The position numbers and the translations under genes were made by a program. DNA of 64,000 nt from Ophiura sarsii (lineage: Eukaryota; Echinodermata; Ophiuroidea; Amphilepidida; Ophiuridae), in NCBI GenBank assembly GCA_035610835.1, contig CM069442.1:3025353-3089352 (forward strand), in the 5' to 3' direction. How positions within the stretch are numbered: position 1 is the stretch's first letter; each line of letters starts with the position of its first letter. This document shows, in pieces, positions 23,437-35,137 of the stretch. The notes below the pieces were generated by a model, which had not been told where the DNA came from, ran no database searches, and was given only the letters and a program-made list of their open reading frames with translations.

Positions 23437-24174
23437 TTTGTTAGAAAAACGGTTAAGTCTCTATGGGTTGGAAAATGGCGTATATTTTTACTGTAGGTGA
23501 ATAAAAGTCGTGGCCCTGACCCCTGTCCAAAAATGTATTACAAATATATTTTTGATTAAGTGTAATACGTTAGGAACATTTCTTGTGCACAAAGTTTTTG
23601 CTACGACGTCTAAAAATCATCAAAATTATGATATTTACGATCGCATTAAAAATGCATCTTTATCGACTCCAAAAAAGTAACATCCTAAATAAATAGGACT
23701 TCCCCTTCAAAATGAGCCTAAGATGATCACAATTGATGGAGGCTTTCCGTCATAATCGCGAGTTGTAAATGACCCAATTTATATTTGTTTTCTTGAAATC
23801 TCGCTTTACTGGCGGGCCGGGGCGAACAAAATAGATGGTATTTTCATGCCTTGACTTCTGACTACAAACAGATCAGATGGGAAATAAGAATCGATTCAAC
23901 GACGACTGACTTCTTTCAATGGTGTAACAATGGGCGGGGTATTGCAATAATTCAATAAACGCAACGCTAAGCATGTATTAAACCTATACATGTATATGCA
24001 CCCCATGAAGTGATAGTACATTAGTACATTCAAATTAAAACCTCATTGAATCTGTAAGAATATTATTCTATTAAATAAAATGAAAAGTATCTGGAATCAA
24101 AATAATATTATGATTGAACGATATTAAAATAATCTCTACATTTACTAAATATAATAGTAACGGGAAAAACAAAA

Positions 24175-24244
24175 CATTCTCTGTGGGATTCGAACGCACG
24201 GTCAGATTATAAATCTGACGCTCTACCGATTACGCTATCGGAGC
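24175..24244 (-). pseudogene. tRNA-Ile/Met-like sequence (TAT) in the right arm
   Basis: On the minus strand: GCTCCGATAGCGTAATCGG, a perfect anticodon stem TCAGA/TCTGA around TTTATAA (anticodon TAT), and B box GTTCGAATCCC. The T stem has one mismatch. The acceptor 3' strand does not pair. It aligns position for position with the left-arm copy at 22906, so the two descend from one inverted sequence. Confidence 0.55.
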
Positions 24245-24924
24245 ACTGAATGACAAGAGTTGAACAGACATAAATTCAAGTGATAGTTAAACACTATCCT
24301 ATAAATAGGAAGTTAAAATGCTTTATATTTCTATTTTTGTATGTATTTAACATAGGGTTCTCGCCCAATAAATGGTTTAATGTTGTTTCAGATTATAATC
24401 GTGGTTTCATTCAAATGAATAGAACGACTTTTCGAAACATTTCTAGACATGAATTTTGTTCGTACATTTTGCTGTTTGTAGCCAATCTTTTGGTACGCGA
24501 GCTATCAACATTACATCATGGGGTTTATATGATGTATACGCGGATCTCGGGTATGTAGCGAGTCATATGACTTTTGCCCGGGGCAAACATTTGAGATTCG
24601 GAAGTGCCTTTAAGATTAAACTTTTAAAAGACGTTTTGATCGCGAGATGGCACCCTGTATATCAGAGATAAAAACCAGATAAAAACGTGCCAAATGCTGG
24701 TTATATACGGATATCATTTCGATGGGGACTTAAAATAGCCGAAATCGAAAGCAAACAGTCAAAAACTTTAATACTTTGTTCAATTTTTATAAATATATAT
24801 ATATTTTTTTTTTTTCCCCCCCTCAAAATAATAAAAAATAGTCGGGGTCGGCGATGTATTTAGGGTCGGTCGGGTTACGCCAATCAAACCTCTTTTTTTT
24901 AGGCCTAATGACCATAAAAGCCTA

Positions 24925-25101
24925 TTAGGCGACGAAAACACACACACACTGTTCTACGTGCCTGACCAGACCCATTTGTTTGAAATTCTTTTTTTCATAA
25001 AAAAAAATGTTTGAAAATTATTTAAATTGTGTGAAATATTTTGTTCGCGCATGCCAGTTTATTTGCCCGTAGAACAGGGGTGCTTTTCTCGTCGCCTTAT
25101 A
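24925..25101. mobile_element. 177-bp MITE with AGGCGACGA ends
   Basis: Left ttaggcgacgaaaac...ctgttctacgtgcctgacc. Right, inverted, ataaggcgacgagaaaagc...ctgttctacgggc. It is related to 21391-21636 and to the half copy at 13063. Confidence 0.75.
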
Positions 25102-25216
25102 TTGGAAAAATCACTGAGCAATTGCTACCCAAAGATTTATTTTGTTGTTGATAAAGATTTCACTCAAAAACACTTATTTGGCAAATTTTCATTCAAAAAA
25201 AATTGCTCCATTGTAC

Positions 25217-25745
25217 GAAGGTGCTGCTAGCCCTATCATCAACACCTTAGGTGCTGCTATCCCTATCATCAACACCTAAGGTGCTGCTAGCCTACTATCA
25301 ACACCCTAAGGTGCTGCTAGCCCTACCATCAACACCCTAAGGTGCTGCTAGCCTACTATCAACACCCTAAGGTGCTGCTAGCCCTACCATCAACACCCTA
25401 AGGTGCTGCTAGCCTACTATCAACACCCTAAGGTGCTGCTAGCCCTATCATCAACACCTAAGGTGCTGCTGCTAGCCTACTATCATCAACACCCTAAGGT
25501 GCTGCTAGCCCTATCATCAACACCTAAGGTGCTGCTAGCCTACTATCAACACCCTAAGGTGCTGCTAGCCTACTATCAACACCCTAAGGTGCTGCTACAT
25601 GTAGCCCTATCATCAACACCTAAGGTGCTGCTAGCCTACTATCAACACCCTAAGGTGCTGCTAGCCCTATCATCAACACCTAAGGTGCTGCTGTTAGCCT
25701 ACTATCAACACCCTAAGGTGCTGCTAGCCCTACCATCAACACATA
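25217..25745 (+). repeat. ~30-bp minisatellite with two alternating variants
   Basis: The unit is gtgctgctagcc plus either ctatcatcaacacctaag or tactatcaacaccctaag. The two forms largely alternate, giving a 60-bp dimer period over about 17 units. Between 25403 and 25745 all length changes are multiples of three, so a frame (AYYQHPKVLL / ALSSTPKVLL) stays open; earlier units include a 31-bp form. I do not call it coding. Confidence 0.9.
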
Positions 25746-26519
25746 AGAAGCTAAAATTCAAATGCAAATGTGACTTGCTCACCTATTGTTATTGTAAATC
25801 GGACTGTTAATGGATCATTGTTTTTTGTATGTATCTTCCAATGTATCCAACATCATCCAGTATTTCATATTTTGTATTGGTATTAGAAATAGAGATTATA
25901 TATATGTATCATGCATTATAATAAATATAACATTGCTAGAAAATAATTTGAGCGAGATTGTACTTCATTATTTAGTAATTTCACTGGCAGGTCCCTTCAT
26001 GTTCCTGTACAACACAGTAGTTTTATGAAAAAGATATTGACACCACGGGGTCTGGGTCTACTCGCTAGGTACATTTTTAGAATGGCGGTTCAATCTCACT
26101 GAGATTAAGGTCAGTTCGGGCTATTTTTTTCTTTTCTTCATCAAAACAGTCGTGTTATAATATAAATAATAATAATAATATTGAATGTCTTATTTTCGGG
26201 TGATACAAGAATATATTTGCGATAAATATATTGCACTCATATCCGACTCGTGCAATATTTCTATAGCTCGTGCAATAGTATCGCCCTCAAAGCCATTCAA
26301 TATTAATATAATTATATATGGCTGTTTTTGTAACATGCATATACCTGGCGCGTTCATAATTTACCTTGCGGGATCTGTCCTTATCAGCCCTTATCTATTA
26401 TATAATTATTTTGTATTATGGGATAAATGCTTAGATTGCTGCCTTTCCGTACCCGAGACACTTGCATTATTCACAATTTAGGAATTGATACAAAATTAGA
26501 TGGACAACAATTGTTATAT
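25746..26519. other. gene-free stretch
   Basis: AT-rich, with an AAT microsatellite at 26163-26181. No gene supported. Confidence 0.4.
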
Positions 26520-26613
26520 AGAAATAATAGGCATATACGACGGGTATTAAACAAATTAAAAATATTTTAAACAGGTTCGCCGTCGGGGTAGAAAAGAGAC
26601 AATAATGGGAAAA

Positions 26614-26687
26614 CGATCTCGCCCGGGAATCGAACCCAGGATCTGTTGATTGCTTGTCAACTGCCTTGTCCATTGGGCCACAAGACC
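26614..26687 (-). tRNA. tRNA-like, Arg-type body with AGC anticodon, copy 1
   Basis: All four arms pair: acceptor GGTCTTG/CGAGATC, D arm with GTGGCCCAATGG, anticodon stem GTTGA/TCAAC, T arm CTGGG/CCCGG with TTCGATT. The loop is CAAGCAA, so position 33 is A instead of the universal T and the triplet reads AGC (Ala). There is no clean T run immediately after it. A pseudogene or SINE head is more likely than a decoding tRNA. Confidence 0.5.
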
Positions 26688-26915
26688 TCGCATGGTAAAG
26701 CATCTGAAATTCAAACCTAAGCGATCTCGTTTCCCAGTCTCCTGCCACAAGTATTACCCGGAGTAGCTCGGGCCTATACAAGTGTAAATCAAGTGCCGTC
26801 CTCCCTGTAGAGGGAAAATACATAGAAATAATAGGCATATACGACGGGTATTAAACAAATTAAATAGTTTAAACAGGTTCACCGTCGGGGTAGAAAAGAG
26901 ACAATAATGGGAAAA

Positions 26916-26989
26916 CGATCTCGCCCGGGAATCGAACCCAGGATCTGTTGATTGCTTGTCAACTGCCTTGTCCATTGGGCCACAAGACC
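26916..26989 (-). tRNA. tRNA-like, Arg-type body with AGC anticodon, copy 2
   Basis: The 74-nt sequence and folding are the same as in copy 1, including A33. The flanks differ from copy 1 by a few bases, so the tRNA-like part has changed less than its surroundings, though the sample is small. Confidence 0.5.
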
Positions 26990-27058
26990 TCGCATGGTAA
27001 AGCACCTGAAATTTAAACCTAAGCGATCTCATTTCCCAGTCTCCTGCCACAAGTATTA

Positions 27059-28204
27059 CTAGTATTGTTATGGTAATCAAACCACATAAAACCACTTCTT
27101 TATAATAGTACAGACTAAAAGATATTTGTATATTACATAATACCATACTTTGAAAGTATCTTTTATTTATTTTTCTCATATTCATACACTACATCTTTTT
27201 ATTGCATATAAATTATCCATTTGTCTTTTTATCTTGATTTTATTCTTGTAGATATTTCTATCAGATTTATATGTAATGATTTGAGTTCAGGCATTTAGAT
27301 TTGTTACCTAGATTGCATCACAAATCTGGATGGATGGTAACAATATATACATCTAAATTAAACCAGAGGGTTCTTTCTTGAACAGGTTCTATTATGGTAG
27401 TTGCACTAAATCTGAGATATATGACTTGTGGACAAATTGATCCCCACAATTGATCACACATTTATAAAAAAAACTTTGTATAGTGTATATTTTTGCGGGG
27501 GGAGCAGTCCGGTATAATGGTGTAATCATCTGTGTAAACGAAAACAAAGGGTGCTTTTTTTCTATTAAAATGTGGGCCTGTGCTAAGGGAATCAAAATCA
27601 CTAATTTCAGATACTAAGGGTGTGTTTTTCAACCTGAATCCGCAGTTAGGGTAGCGTGGGTCCATAGTCATGTGTCTTTGTAAAAATAGCCCAAGTTGCT
27701 TATTGACTGATTTACTAACAAAACTGAATCGCACAATTACTTCATACGTTCATTTCATTCTAAACTCCATCTTCAGGACCTATATCCTTTGCTAAGAATA
27801 TTATTTGTCGAGCAAAATTCTTGTCACAGGTCACTTTTTCCTCCTTAGAGAATCTGTGTTAAGGGTAGTTTTTGAGAGTGCATTCACACGGATGATTACA
27901 ACACTTATACATGATCGAGTGACCCCCCGGAACATTGTTTCAAAGTCATGATTGTTCTAGCATACAAGTCCCCAATACAGTCCTGTGCAAGATGTGCCCC
28001 CATTGCCAATCTGCCATTCATCCACACATGCCTGTCTACTTCCAAGAAAGCTTAGCGTACCAGTGTACAAAGCAATGCTGTTTAGGAGATGGGATGGTCA
28101 GGCCAGTAGAATAGGTTTCAGTTTTTGGTCGTCTTACTGTAAATATGATTTCATCACCTATTGATGAAAACTAAACAACGATAATATGAATAGGATCTAC
28201 TCAA
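27059..28204. other. gene-free stretch
   Basis: No supported gene. Small open frames on the minus strand at 27392-27734 overlap one another and resemble nothing known to me. Confidence 0.4.
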
Positions 28205-29429
28205 TATGTGGGTATTTCCACAGTAATGATACCTTTTCTTGTTTGTGGCTCTAAATCTTGTTTCAAATTGATTTTCTAGCTCATATTTGGCCAACACTAC
28301 TGTAAAGTAGCAGGGAGATAGCGAGCAAAATTTCAGAATCCTAGCTTAATTTTGATTTTTTTTTTGTACACAAACCCTATGGTAACGGTTGTAACATTTT
28401 TTTGACATACATATGTTACAACCGTTAACTTTTCAATTTTGACATACAAAATATAAAAGGCTAAATCTTGAAAAGTTGACCATGTATGTGGGTTGTGCTT
28501 ATTTCTTCAGTTGACGGACATCAATTACTTGAAACAAAACCAACTGGGGGTAATTTTGATAAATATCAGGGTCTGGAGAACTGTCCGAATGCGTAACGGG
28601 TGTAACGTATGTCAATGTTACAACCGTTATAAAATTAGTCATGAAATGTCATAAAATGTCATGAAACTTGAAAAAAAAGACAATATTTCAAAGTCCTTTC
28701 CCATTATTCAGGTAGCCTTAATGTGTTGAATTACAAAAATCAAGGCAAGCCCTCCTAACAATTAATATGTGCCTCAGTAGGCCATTTAGTAATGTTTGAC
28801 ATACAGAAATGTCACATTTCTGTATGTCAAACATTAAAAATGACATACTGAATGGCCTCCTGAAGCAGATATTAATTGTTAGGAGGGCTTTCCTTAATTT
28901 TTGTAATTCAACACATTGAGGCTACCTGAATAATGTTAAAGGACTTTGAAATATTGTCATTTTTTTGAATTTCATGACATTTTATGACATTTTTGTGACT
29001 GTTTTTATAACGGTTGTAACATTGACATACGTTACACCCGTTACGCATTCAGAGAGTTCTCCAGACCCTGATATTGATCAAAATTACCCCCAGTTGGTTT
29101 TGTTTCAAGTAATTGATGTCCGTCAACTGAAAAAATAAGCACAACCCACATACATGGTCAACTTTTCAAGATTTAGCCTTTTATATTTTGTATGTCAAAA
29201 TTAAAAAGTTAACGGTTGTAACATATGTATGTCAAAAAAATGTTACAACCGTTACCATAGGGTTTGTGTAAAAAAAAAAATCAACATTAAGCTAGGATTC
29301 TGAAATTTTGCTCGCTATCTCCCTGCTACTTTACAGTAGTGTTGGCCAAATATGAGCTAGAAAATCAATTTGAAACAACATTTAGAGCCACAAACAAAAA
29401 AAGGTATCATTACTGTGGAAACACCCATA
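28205..29429. mobile_element. 1.2-kb near-perfect palindrome (fold-back element)
   Basis: Arms 28207-28812 and 28814-29427 are inverted copies with few differences. The centre is a 22-bp perfect stem around one C (28791-28835). TA lies at both outer ends (28205-28206, 29428-29429). Each arm holds several copies of TAACGGTTGTAACA or its complement, in inverted pairs (28382-28435; 28600-28630), possible protein-binding subterminal repeats. No open frame of note. Confidence 0.9.
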
Positions 29430-30414
29430 TGAAAGAGACATCATATCATGGGAAGATCGGGATAACTCGGGCGAGACAATTTCCCGCAAATTGTACAGTT
29501 CAGATTGTCTGATAATGGTTCCTAAATGGATATTGGCTCAATCAACTTTGTAGAGCACAAAGGACCAGTATTGTTACTCAGAAATCCACAGGTGTAAACA
29601 AAGCCATGGCACAAGTTAAAAGTAATGACGACAACTGAAAATAACCAAATCATCAGTGCTCAAAATATGGAAGGACTGGGGGGGGGGGGGGGGGGGGGGG
29701 GGGAGGAGGGGTAAATGTCAAATGCCAAGATGAGCCTGTTTTGGCCCTCACAGATTTGGGCTTATTTGCACCACAAATTAATCAATACAGTCTATATTGC
29801 TAAAAATGTATAAAACAAGAATGGAAGGTCTGTGTCCAGCACAAATAATAACTCAAATCAAGTAATCAAAAGTCTTGTTCATACAAAGGTCCAAATCATT
29901 CATTTAATTGATGACGTCAATGTGCTCGCATTTTCAAAGCGCAAAACACTTCACATTTTTACTCATATCCATGCATTGATATAATTGGACACTTCAGTTC
30001 CCTTACCTAACGCATACTCTGCATATGAATATTGTTCAGTTTCGCTCTATTTTGGCAGGGACACACACTTACATTCACACAATGTCCATATTGTGTATAC
30101 CACATTTGCTCTGTATTCAATTGGTACAGGGGACGTTGGTGTGAACATGCCTATACTTTTGATGACTAGGATTTCTAAAGCTTTGGGCAAGTATAAATAT
30201 GAGTTGCTGCCAAACATTTGGGCAAGTATAAATATGAGTTGCTGCCAAACATTTGGGCAAGTATAAATATGAGTTGCTGCCAAACATTTCTCAGAGGCAA
30301 ACTTTGCTATACTCTGTACGTGAATGTCAGCATTAGACTTAGTAATATACGTACAGCAATGTCTGCGTCACAGCCGACATTCTTTTTTGATGCACAATTT
30401 TCATGATGCGTTCA
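29430..30414. other. gene-free stretch with poly-G and a short tandem repeat
   Basis: A run of 26 G is at 29678-29703. Otherwise no gene is supported. See the separate entry for the 35-bp repeat. Confidence 0.5.
30185..30289 (+). repeat. 35-bp tandem repeat, exactly three copies
   Basis: The unit starts gggcaagtataaatatgagt and ends gctgccaaacattt. The three copies are identical. Confidence 0.95.
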
Positions 30415-30631
30415 CTATAGTTTAATCAGTTCCAAATAGGTGAGATATATTCTGTTGTTATCTCTCCGCGTGCAAAAGTAATCCAAGCGTACACGCCCAA
30501 TTATTGCCACAAGCACGGGGATGCACGCACGCATCAGATGCACAGTGCGATTGTTGCCTTCAGAGCGACCGCGTCCTTCTGTTCATTCGCTGCTGTGAGG
30601 CTTTGCCAATTTGGAACTGATCAAACTATAG
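30415..30631. mobile_element. 217-bp MITE with CTATAGTTT ends
   Basis: Left ctatagtttaatcagttcc, right inverted ctatagtttgatcagttcc. The interior contains gcaaaagtaatccaagcgta, shared in inverted orientation with the element at 31955-32843. Confidence 0.8.
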
Positions 30632-31385
30632 AATACTTATGGGAAAAAATATGAAATTCAAAATTTTCACCCTTTGCCACATTGAATCAACAAGACTTGG
30701 CTTATTCTTACTCCCATCATTAGACAAAACGCAACGGGGAAGTTAGCTTTATTAACTGGTTTTATTGTACTAGCCAAGAGGTGCACCCCTAAACAGAAAT
30801 ATAGTAATAGTGCTTTGTGTGTGACCCCCTCTGGTATTCATAATAAGCGCCCTCATATTGGTTTCCTTGTGATACTTGTCTTTTGATTTCGTGTGGGGAA
30901 GTCCATACTGGCGCAGTACAATAAGTTGGGATAAAAGATGCTTTAACATGCGTGCTGATATCCATGGAAGTTGCACGATACCTAACGATTGGAGTATGAA
31001 CGGGCTGTGAAGCTCTTTACATACCTCATAAATGATGAATCCATTATAAATCCAGTTAAGAAGGTCAATTATTATAACGATCCACATACAAAACACCCTG
31101 ATTGGATCAGATCCAGTCTACACAGGGTAACTGTCGAACATCTACTCAGTGGCCATAGGGAGCAGTGTGCGGCCAATATCAAAGAAGATTTCTTGTGCAG
31201 TCCTGGATGCTTTAGTACCCATAAGACTCTTTCATGGAATGTACATTGCCAAAAATGTATTAAAGAAGATATCTAACCTACCTTATACTATATATATGGT
31301 GGAGATTGGCAAACATTTAGGGAGGGTCTTCTTGAAAAACAAAAAAGGAACAAAGGATTTTATGGAAGTCAAATCATTTGTACTA
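30632..31385. other. gene-free stretch
   Basis: Overlapping short open frames at 30989-31403 on the + strand have no recognisable domain or splice context. Confidence 0.4.
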
Positions 31386-31862
31386 CCGTATTATCCCTAT
31401 TAAGCGCCCAGGACCTTATAAGGGCCCACCCCCTTTTTCTCAGGTGACTTTAAAAATATATACTAATTAACCGCCCACCCCAAAAATAAGCTTACTTAAA
31501 AGTTACTCACATCACACTAAGTCTCGGACTACAAATTGCTTGAAAATAAAGAGGAAATTGTGGTTATTTTAACTTCAGACATACTTGACATATTGTTTGT
31601 GATCCAAAAGTGAACTTAAACCATGTGCTATGCCTTCAAACAGCAACAGAAACCATCTGAAATACGCACGTTTCGTGTTTATTGTCATTCGTGGAGGCCG
31701 CCATCTTGAATTGCAAAACATCGAATTTTGCAGTCTTGGGACGTAAAGGTTGTTGAATTTTGCAACCTTGACGGTCATCAACTTTGTAAATCAGTATACA
31801 AATAAGCGCCCACCCAAAATGACTTAGTTAACCGCCCTGGGTGCTTAATAGGGATAATACGG
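31386..31862. mobile_element. 477-bp mariner-like MITE
   Basis: Ends CCGTATTATCCCTATTAAGC, matched inversely at the right (gcttaatagggataatacgg), each next to TA (31384-31385, 31863-31864). A decayed relative with caaaaggtaacacctaataggcgccc is near 54010-54040. Confidence 0.85.
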
Positions 31863-31954
31863 TACTTGTAGTAGGATTTTATAAAAGATCTCGTTTATAT
31901 AGCAACAAAATAAGATTTTCATTGCAATGTAATGTCTGTACAAAATCTAAACTT

Positions 31955-32843
31955 TTATAGTTCAGTCAGTTCCAGATTAGCAAACCTGCTTACCAGTCAG
32001 CTGTAGAACGGGACCCCGTTTCAATTGAGGGCGCTCTAAAACGACGGGTGTACGCAACCAAAGTAACGCACACCCGTCAATTTGCCCAATTATTGAATTT
32101 TCGCCTTTTACCTCCAATTATCAGCATAAAAAGTAACTATCCATCGAGTTGAGGGTAGCATAAGGTACCAGAACTCCTTGCGATATCCAATTCGATGATT
32201 TAATTTAACCTTTGACCCCAACATCACACGACACAAGCTAAAATTATGTATTAATTGACCGGTTTGCTGCGATGAGACCACCATTTTCTAGACGAGATTA
32301 CACCAATTTTAAGAATTTTTAGGGTAAATGTGATAATTTTTACATTAAATATAAGCCCAATAGTATTCAGAAGTGATGTCTTTATAACGGTTATCTCTGT
32401 GATAAGAGAGTTATTTCGTTGTTTAAAATCAGCTCTTTATGAATTTTGAAAATTACTGTGACGTGAGGCCATTCCCTTGGAAACGCTGTCCCGTTCCAAA
32501 GCCCGCCCTCTATTGAAAAGTGGTTTTTGTTCATATTCCGGCGGCCGACAGACTTCCGTCACTTTATGAATGTAGCCGTGTAAAAAATGACGGCAGTGCG
32601 TCACTAAATAGAGCGCCCTCAATTGAAACGGGGCTCCGTTCTACAGCTGACTGCTTACAGCAGCACGTTAATACAGAAGAGCTTGGGCGTGCAAAAGGCT
32701 CGTATGGCGCAACATGGCGCACTGTGGATCGTATGTGTGACACGTGCGTAAGCCAAATTAGCGCACATACGCTTGGATTACTTTTGCTCGCAGATGGATA
32801 AAAATTGCATATTTCTCGCCACTTTGGAACTGATGATTATATA
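31955..32843. mobile_element. element of the 30415 family, interrupted by a 660-bp insertion
   Basis: Left tatagttcagtcagttcca and right tggaactgatgattatata are inverted ends. The right part has cgcttggattacttttgc as in the 30415 copy. The second element is inserted close to the left end. Confidence 0.7.
31994..32653. mobile_element. 660-bp nested element with 45-bp inverted ends
   Basis: Ends CAGTCAGCTGTAGAACGG followed by ccccgtttcaattgagggcg on both sides. The direct repeat CTTAC flanks it (31989-31993, 32654-32658). No protein recognised; an open frame at 32520-32801 spans the right end and is judged spurious. Confidence 0.85.
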
Positions 32844-34061
32844 GTCATGTGACGGGAGTGAAGCAAGCTGGTATTGCTCATCAAATCTTCTTTGGACACA
32901 TCATAATCACAATATTACACATCAATTAGTCATTTTTTCCCAAACATAAAACCAAATAAATGTACACTTCAACAATAGTAGGCCACAACACATAACACTT
33001 TTGTTTCAGCAGAGTTGTTGTTGTAATTTCAATAAACCCTTTGTGATTGATGCTTAGTTGATTCACATTACACCTATTTATACTCTTTGGAGTTGTGCAT
33101 AATAAATCATTAATTTGATACTTGTACTATAATAAATCATTATACAACCTGACTAGAATCCATCTACAAAACTTATCTTCCATTTAAATTTATGAAAATT
33201 ATGATTAATTCAAATTAAAATGATGTTTCTACAACCCTAATAAATGATATTGTTAAAATAGCCGGGTTACTATTAATATTAATTTCTATAGTACTTAATA
33301 TTATGCTATAGTAATCAAATAATAATACTGCATACAAAATTGCAAAAAACATGTAACTTTTGGAAATGGATTTTAAATATCAAAATGTCATTTTTGCTTG
33401 TTTAATATCAGGCTACATATTACATCTTTTTTATTCAGCCACAATCAAGGAAAAAAAGGTTGGCACACTTTGTCCCAATTAAGGGGAAAAGTGCCCCTCT
33501 CCCCCGAGGCAATGTTGATCCGAGCCACATGTCATCAGAAGCTTTGGCAGCTCTCTCATCATTGATTGATGGGGGGTGGGGAAGGATGAGAGAGAGGGGG
33601 AGACCTCTGCGTGCTATTAAAGAGTGCTATGTCCCAAGTCGGTTCTCTGTTGTGAGCACAGGGATAGTTGTATTAAATTGTATCAAGTGTGCCAACTGTT
33701 ATTTTCCTTGATTGCAGATCAATGCAATATCCTGTTTGTTGTCCTCTGACAGATTTTTACATTGTTGAATTCTGCAACTACTGCATATTTCTGAGCTCAC
33801 CCTGTAGTTTGGTGCATGTTGAGGCTTATTAAACACGATATTGTATTCCGTTAATAAAAAACCCACCAAAATACATATGTACTTTGTGAATAAAACAATA
33901 TCAAAGCACACAATTAAATTCACTTGATCCCAAATTTGGAATTTTCCAACGAAAATGCATACAATCCAATCCAATGAAGCTGCATACAGGACTCGTCATA
34001 TTGCATGATACTATGTAGGACAGCACATAATAGTTCACACTTCGTTATTCGCTCTTTGCAC
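32844..34061. other. gene-free stretch
   Basis: AT-rich. The phrase attgattgatgggg with gtggggaagg near 33560 also occurs near 11757, a possible old repeat. An 83-codon frame at 33460-33711 has no recognisable domain. Confidence 0.4.
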
Positions 34062-34591
34062 GGATCCGCCATTTGCGAGGAGAGCCTCGAACTGGTACCG
34101 TATTAAAGGTAGATGACCCGATCACATTTTCGTAACACAGAATTATTTCAAACACACTGAGATTTTCATATCATATGAAAGCTCGTATTTTTCTCATCAT
34201 CATACTGAAATTTGACGGCCTAAATCGGTATAATTACGGCGAAATCGATGAAATAACGTCGAATTACCGCGAATGGTGGTAACCACCGATATAGTTTGTG
34301 TACTACTCAATGGGTACAGTTTACAGCATCTTGTGCGTCTAAAATAAGAACCATTAGAGCTATGCAACTCAAACTTTGGAACACGACTTTTCTAAGGATG
34401 ACCTTTCATGTAGAATAGAAAACTTCAAGTTGAAAATCGGAACATCTACCTTTAAATGGGACTGTTCCATAACATTATGTAACTAGTTTGACCCTCTCTG
34501 CACAATATGACTGGTCATGCAGTGAGACATTTACAGCAGACTGAAATGATTCTGATTCCAATTTGAGGCTCTTCTTGCAAATGGCGGATCC
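34062..34591. mobile_element. inverted-repeat element with GGATCCGCCATTTGC ends
   Basis: Left ggatccgccatttgcgagga, right inverted ggatccgccatttgcaagaa, then agagcctc on both sides. It encloses a second, TTAA-flanked element. Confidence 0.65.
34107..34451. mobile_element. 345-bp TTAA-flanked MITE nested in the previous one
   Basis: Starts AGGTAGATGA and ends catctacct, with TTAA at 34103-34106 and 34452-34455. The same TTAA/AG-type ends occur in the elements at 20247, 20662 and 35138. Confidence 0.75.
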
Positions 34592-35137
34592 AAATATCAC
34601 GCATCACTGACTAATGGTTCTCATTCTTATTTTGATAACCGTACAAACACCGCCTATTTAATAAAATTGGATTGATAAAACCTTAAGAATGCATGATCTA
34701 TATCTCTTACTTAAACATCCATCTAAAGGCATATTTTTCATGCATAGAAACTCTCACAATTTTTCATACTTATTGATAATTAGGATTTGATGTCCCCTTT
34801 TGAGATTCATATAATTATATTTCAATAATTAGTGGCATTTTCATTACAACCTCTCTTATAGACCAAGGTCAGTAGGCCCTACATATACACAAAACAAGTT
34901 CGACCAGGTCTTAATTTAGACCAGTTCTAAATTATGACTAGTCCTATAAAGGGACCCTTTTATTTCAAATTTCTCTCCCTCCTGTATTCAAAACAAAGCC
35001 TTAAGTAAAATGGCTTCCACCTAATATTAATTTACATGTTAAATGTTAAATACAGACTTATTTTGTATCCAAATCTACCCCCACCCCACCATGAATACCA
35101 ATAAAAGGTCCTTTAAATATGACTATGCTCCTTTTAA

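Larger units (their letters stand above)
22279..24906. mobile_element. 2.6-kb long-inverted-repeat element carrying tRNA-like sequences
   Basis: The ends aggcctaaaaaa...aagaggtttgattggcg (22279) and the exact inverse (24906) bound an imperfect palindrome with arms of over 1 kb. About 170 bp near each end (22482-22653; 24545-24716) is almost identical, including gcatttggcacgttttta and gcacttccgaatctcaaatg. Further inward the arms are more diverged but still alignable, through gcgagaaccctatgtta, a tRNA-like sequence in each arm pointing inward, and attgaattattg...cccattgttacac. I see no transposase. The target duplication is not clear. Confidence 0.75.
26520..27058. repeat. ~237-bp segment in two direct copies, each with a tRNA-like sequence
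   Basis: The segment from gaaataataggcatatacg to cctgccacaagtattac occurs at about 26520-26758 and 26824-27058, separated by 65 bp, with few differences. This fits a duplicated tRNA-derived SINE or a duplicated tRNA locus. Confidence 0.85.

Noticed and set aside
25217..25745. Telomere-like CCCTAA strings
   Set aside because: CCCTAA occurs once per 30-bp unit, not in tandem; no telomeric repeat is present.
26467..27185. Minus-strand frames of 123-143 codons repeating SCGPMDKAVDKQSTDPGFDS
   Set aside because: They are translations of the duplicated tRNA-like sequences and flanks, not protein genes.
30989..31403. Overlapping + strand frames of 95 and 84 codons
   Set aside because: Two frames overlap, neither matches a known family, and the second runs into a MITE end.
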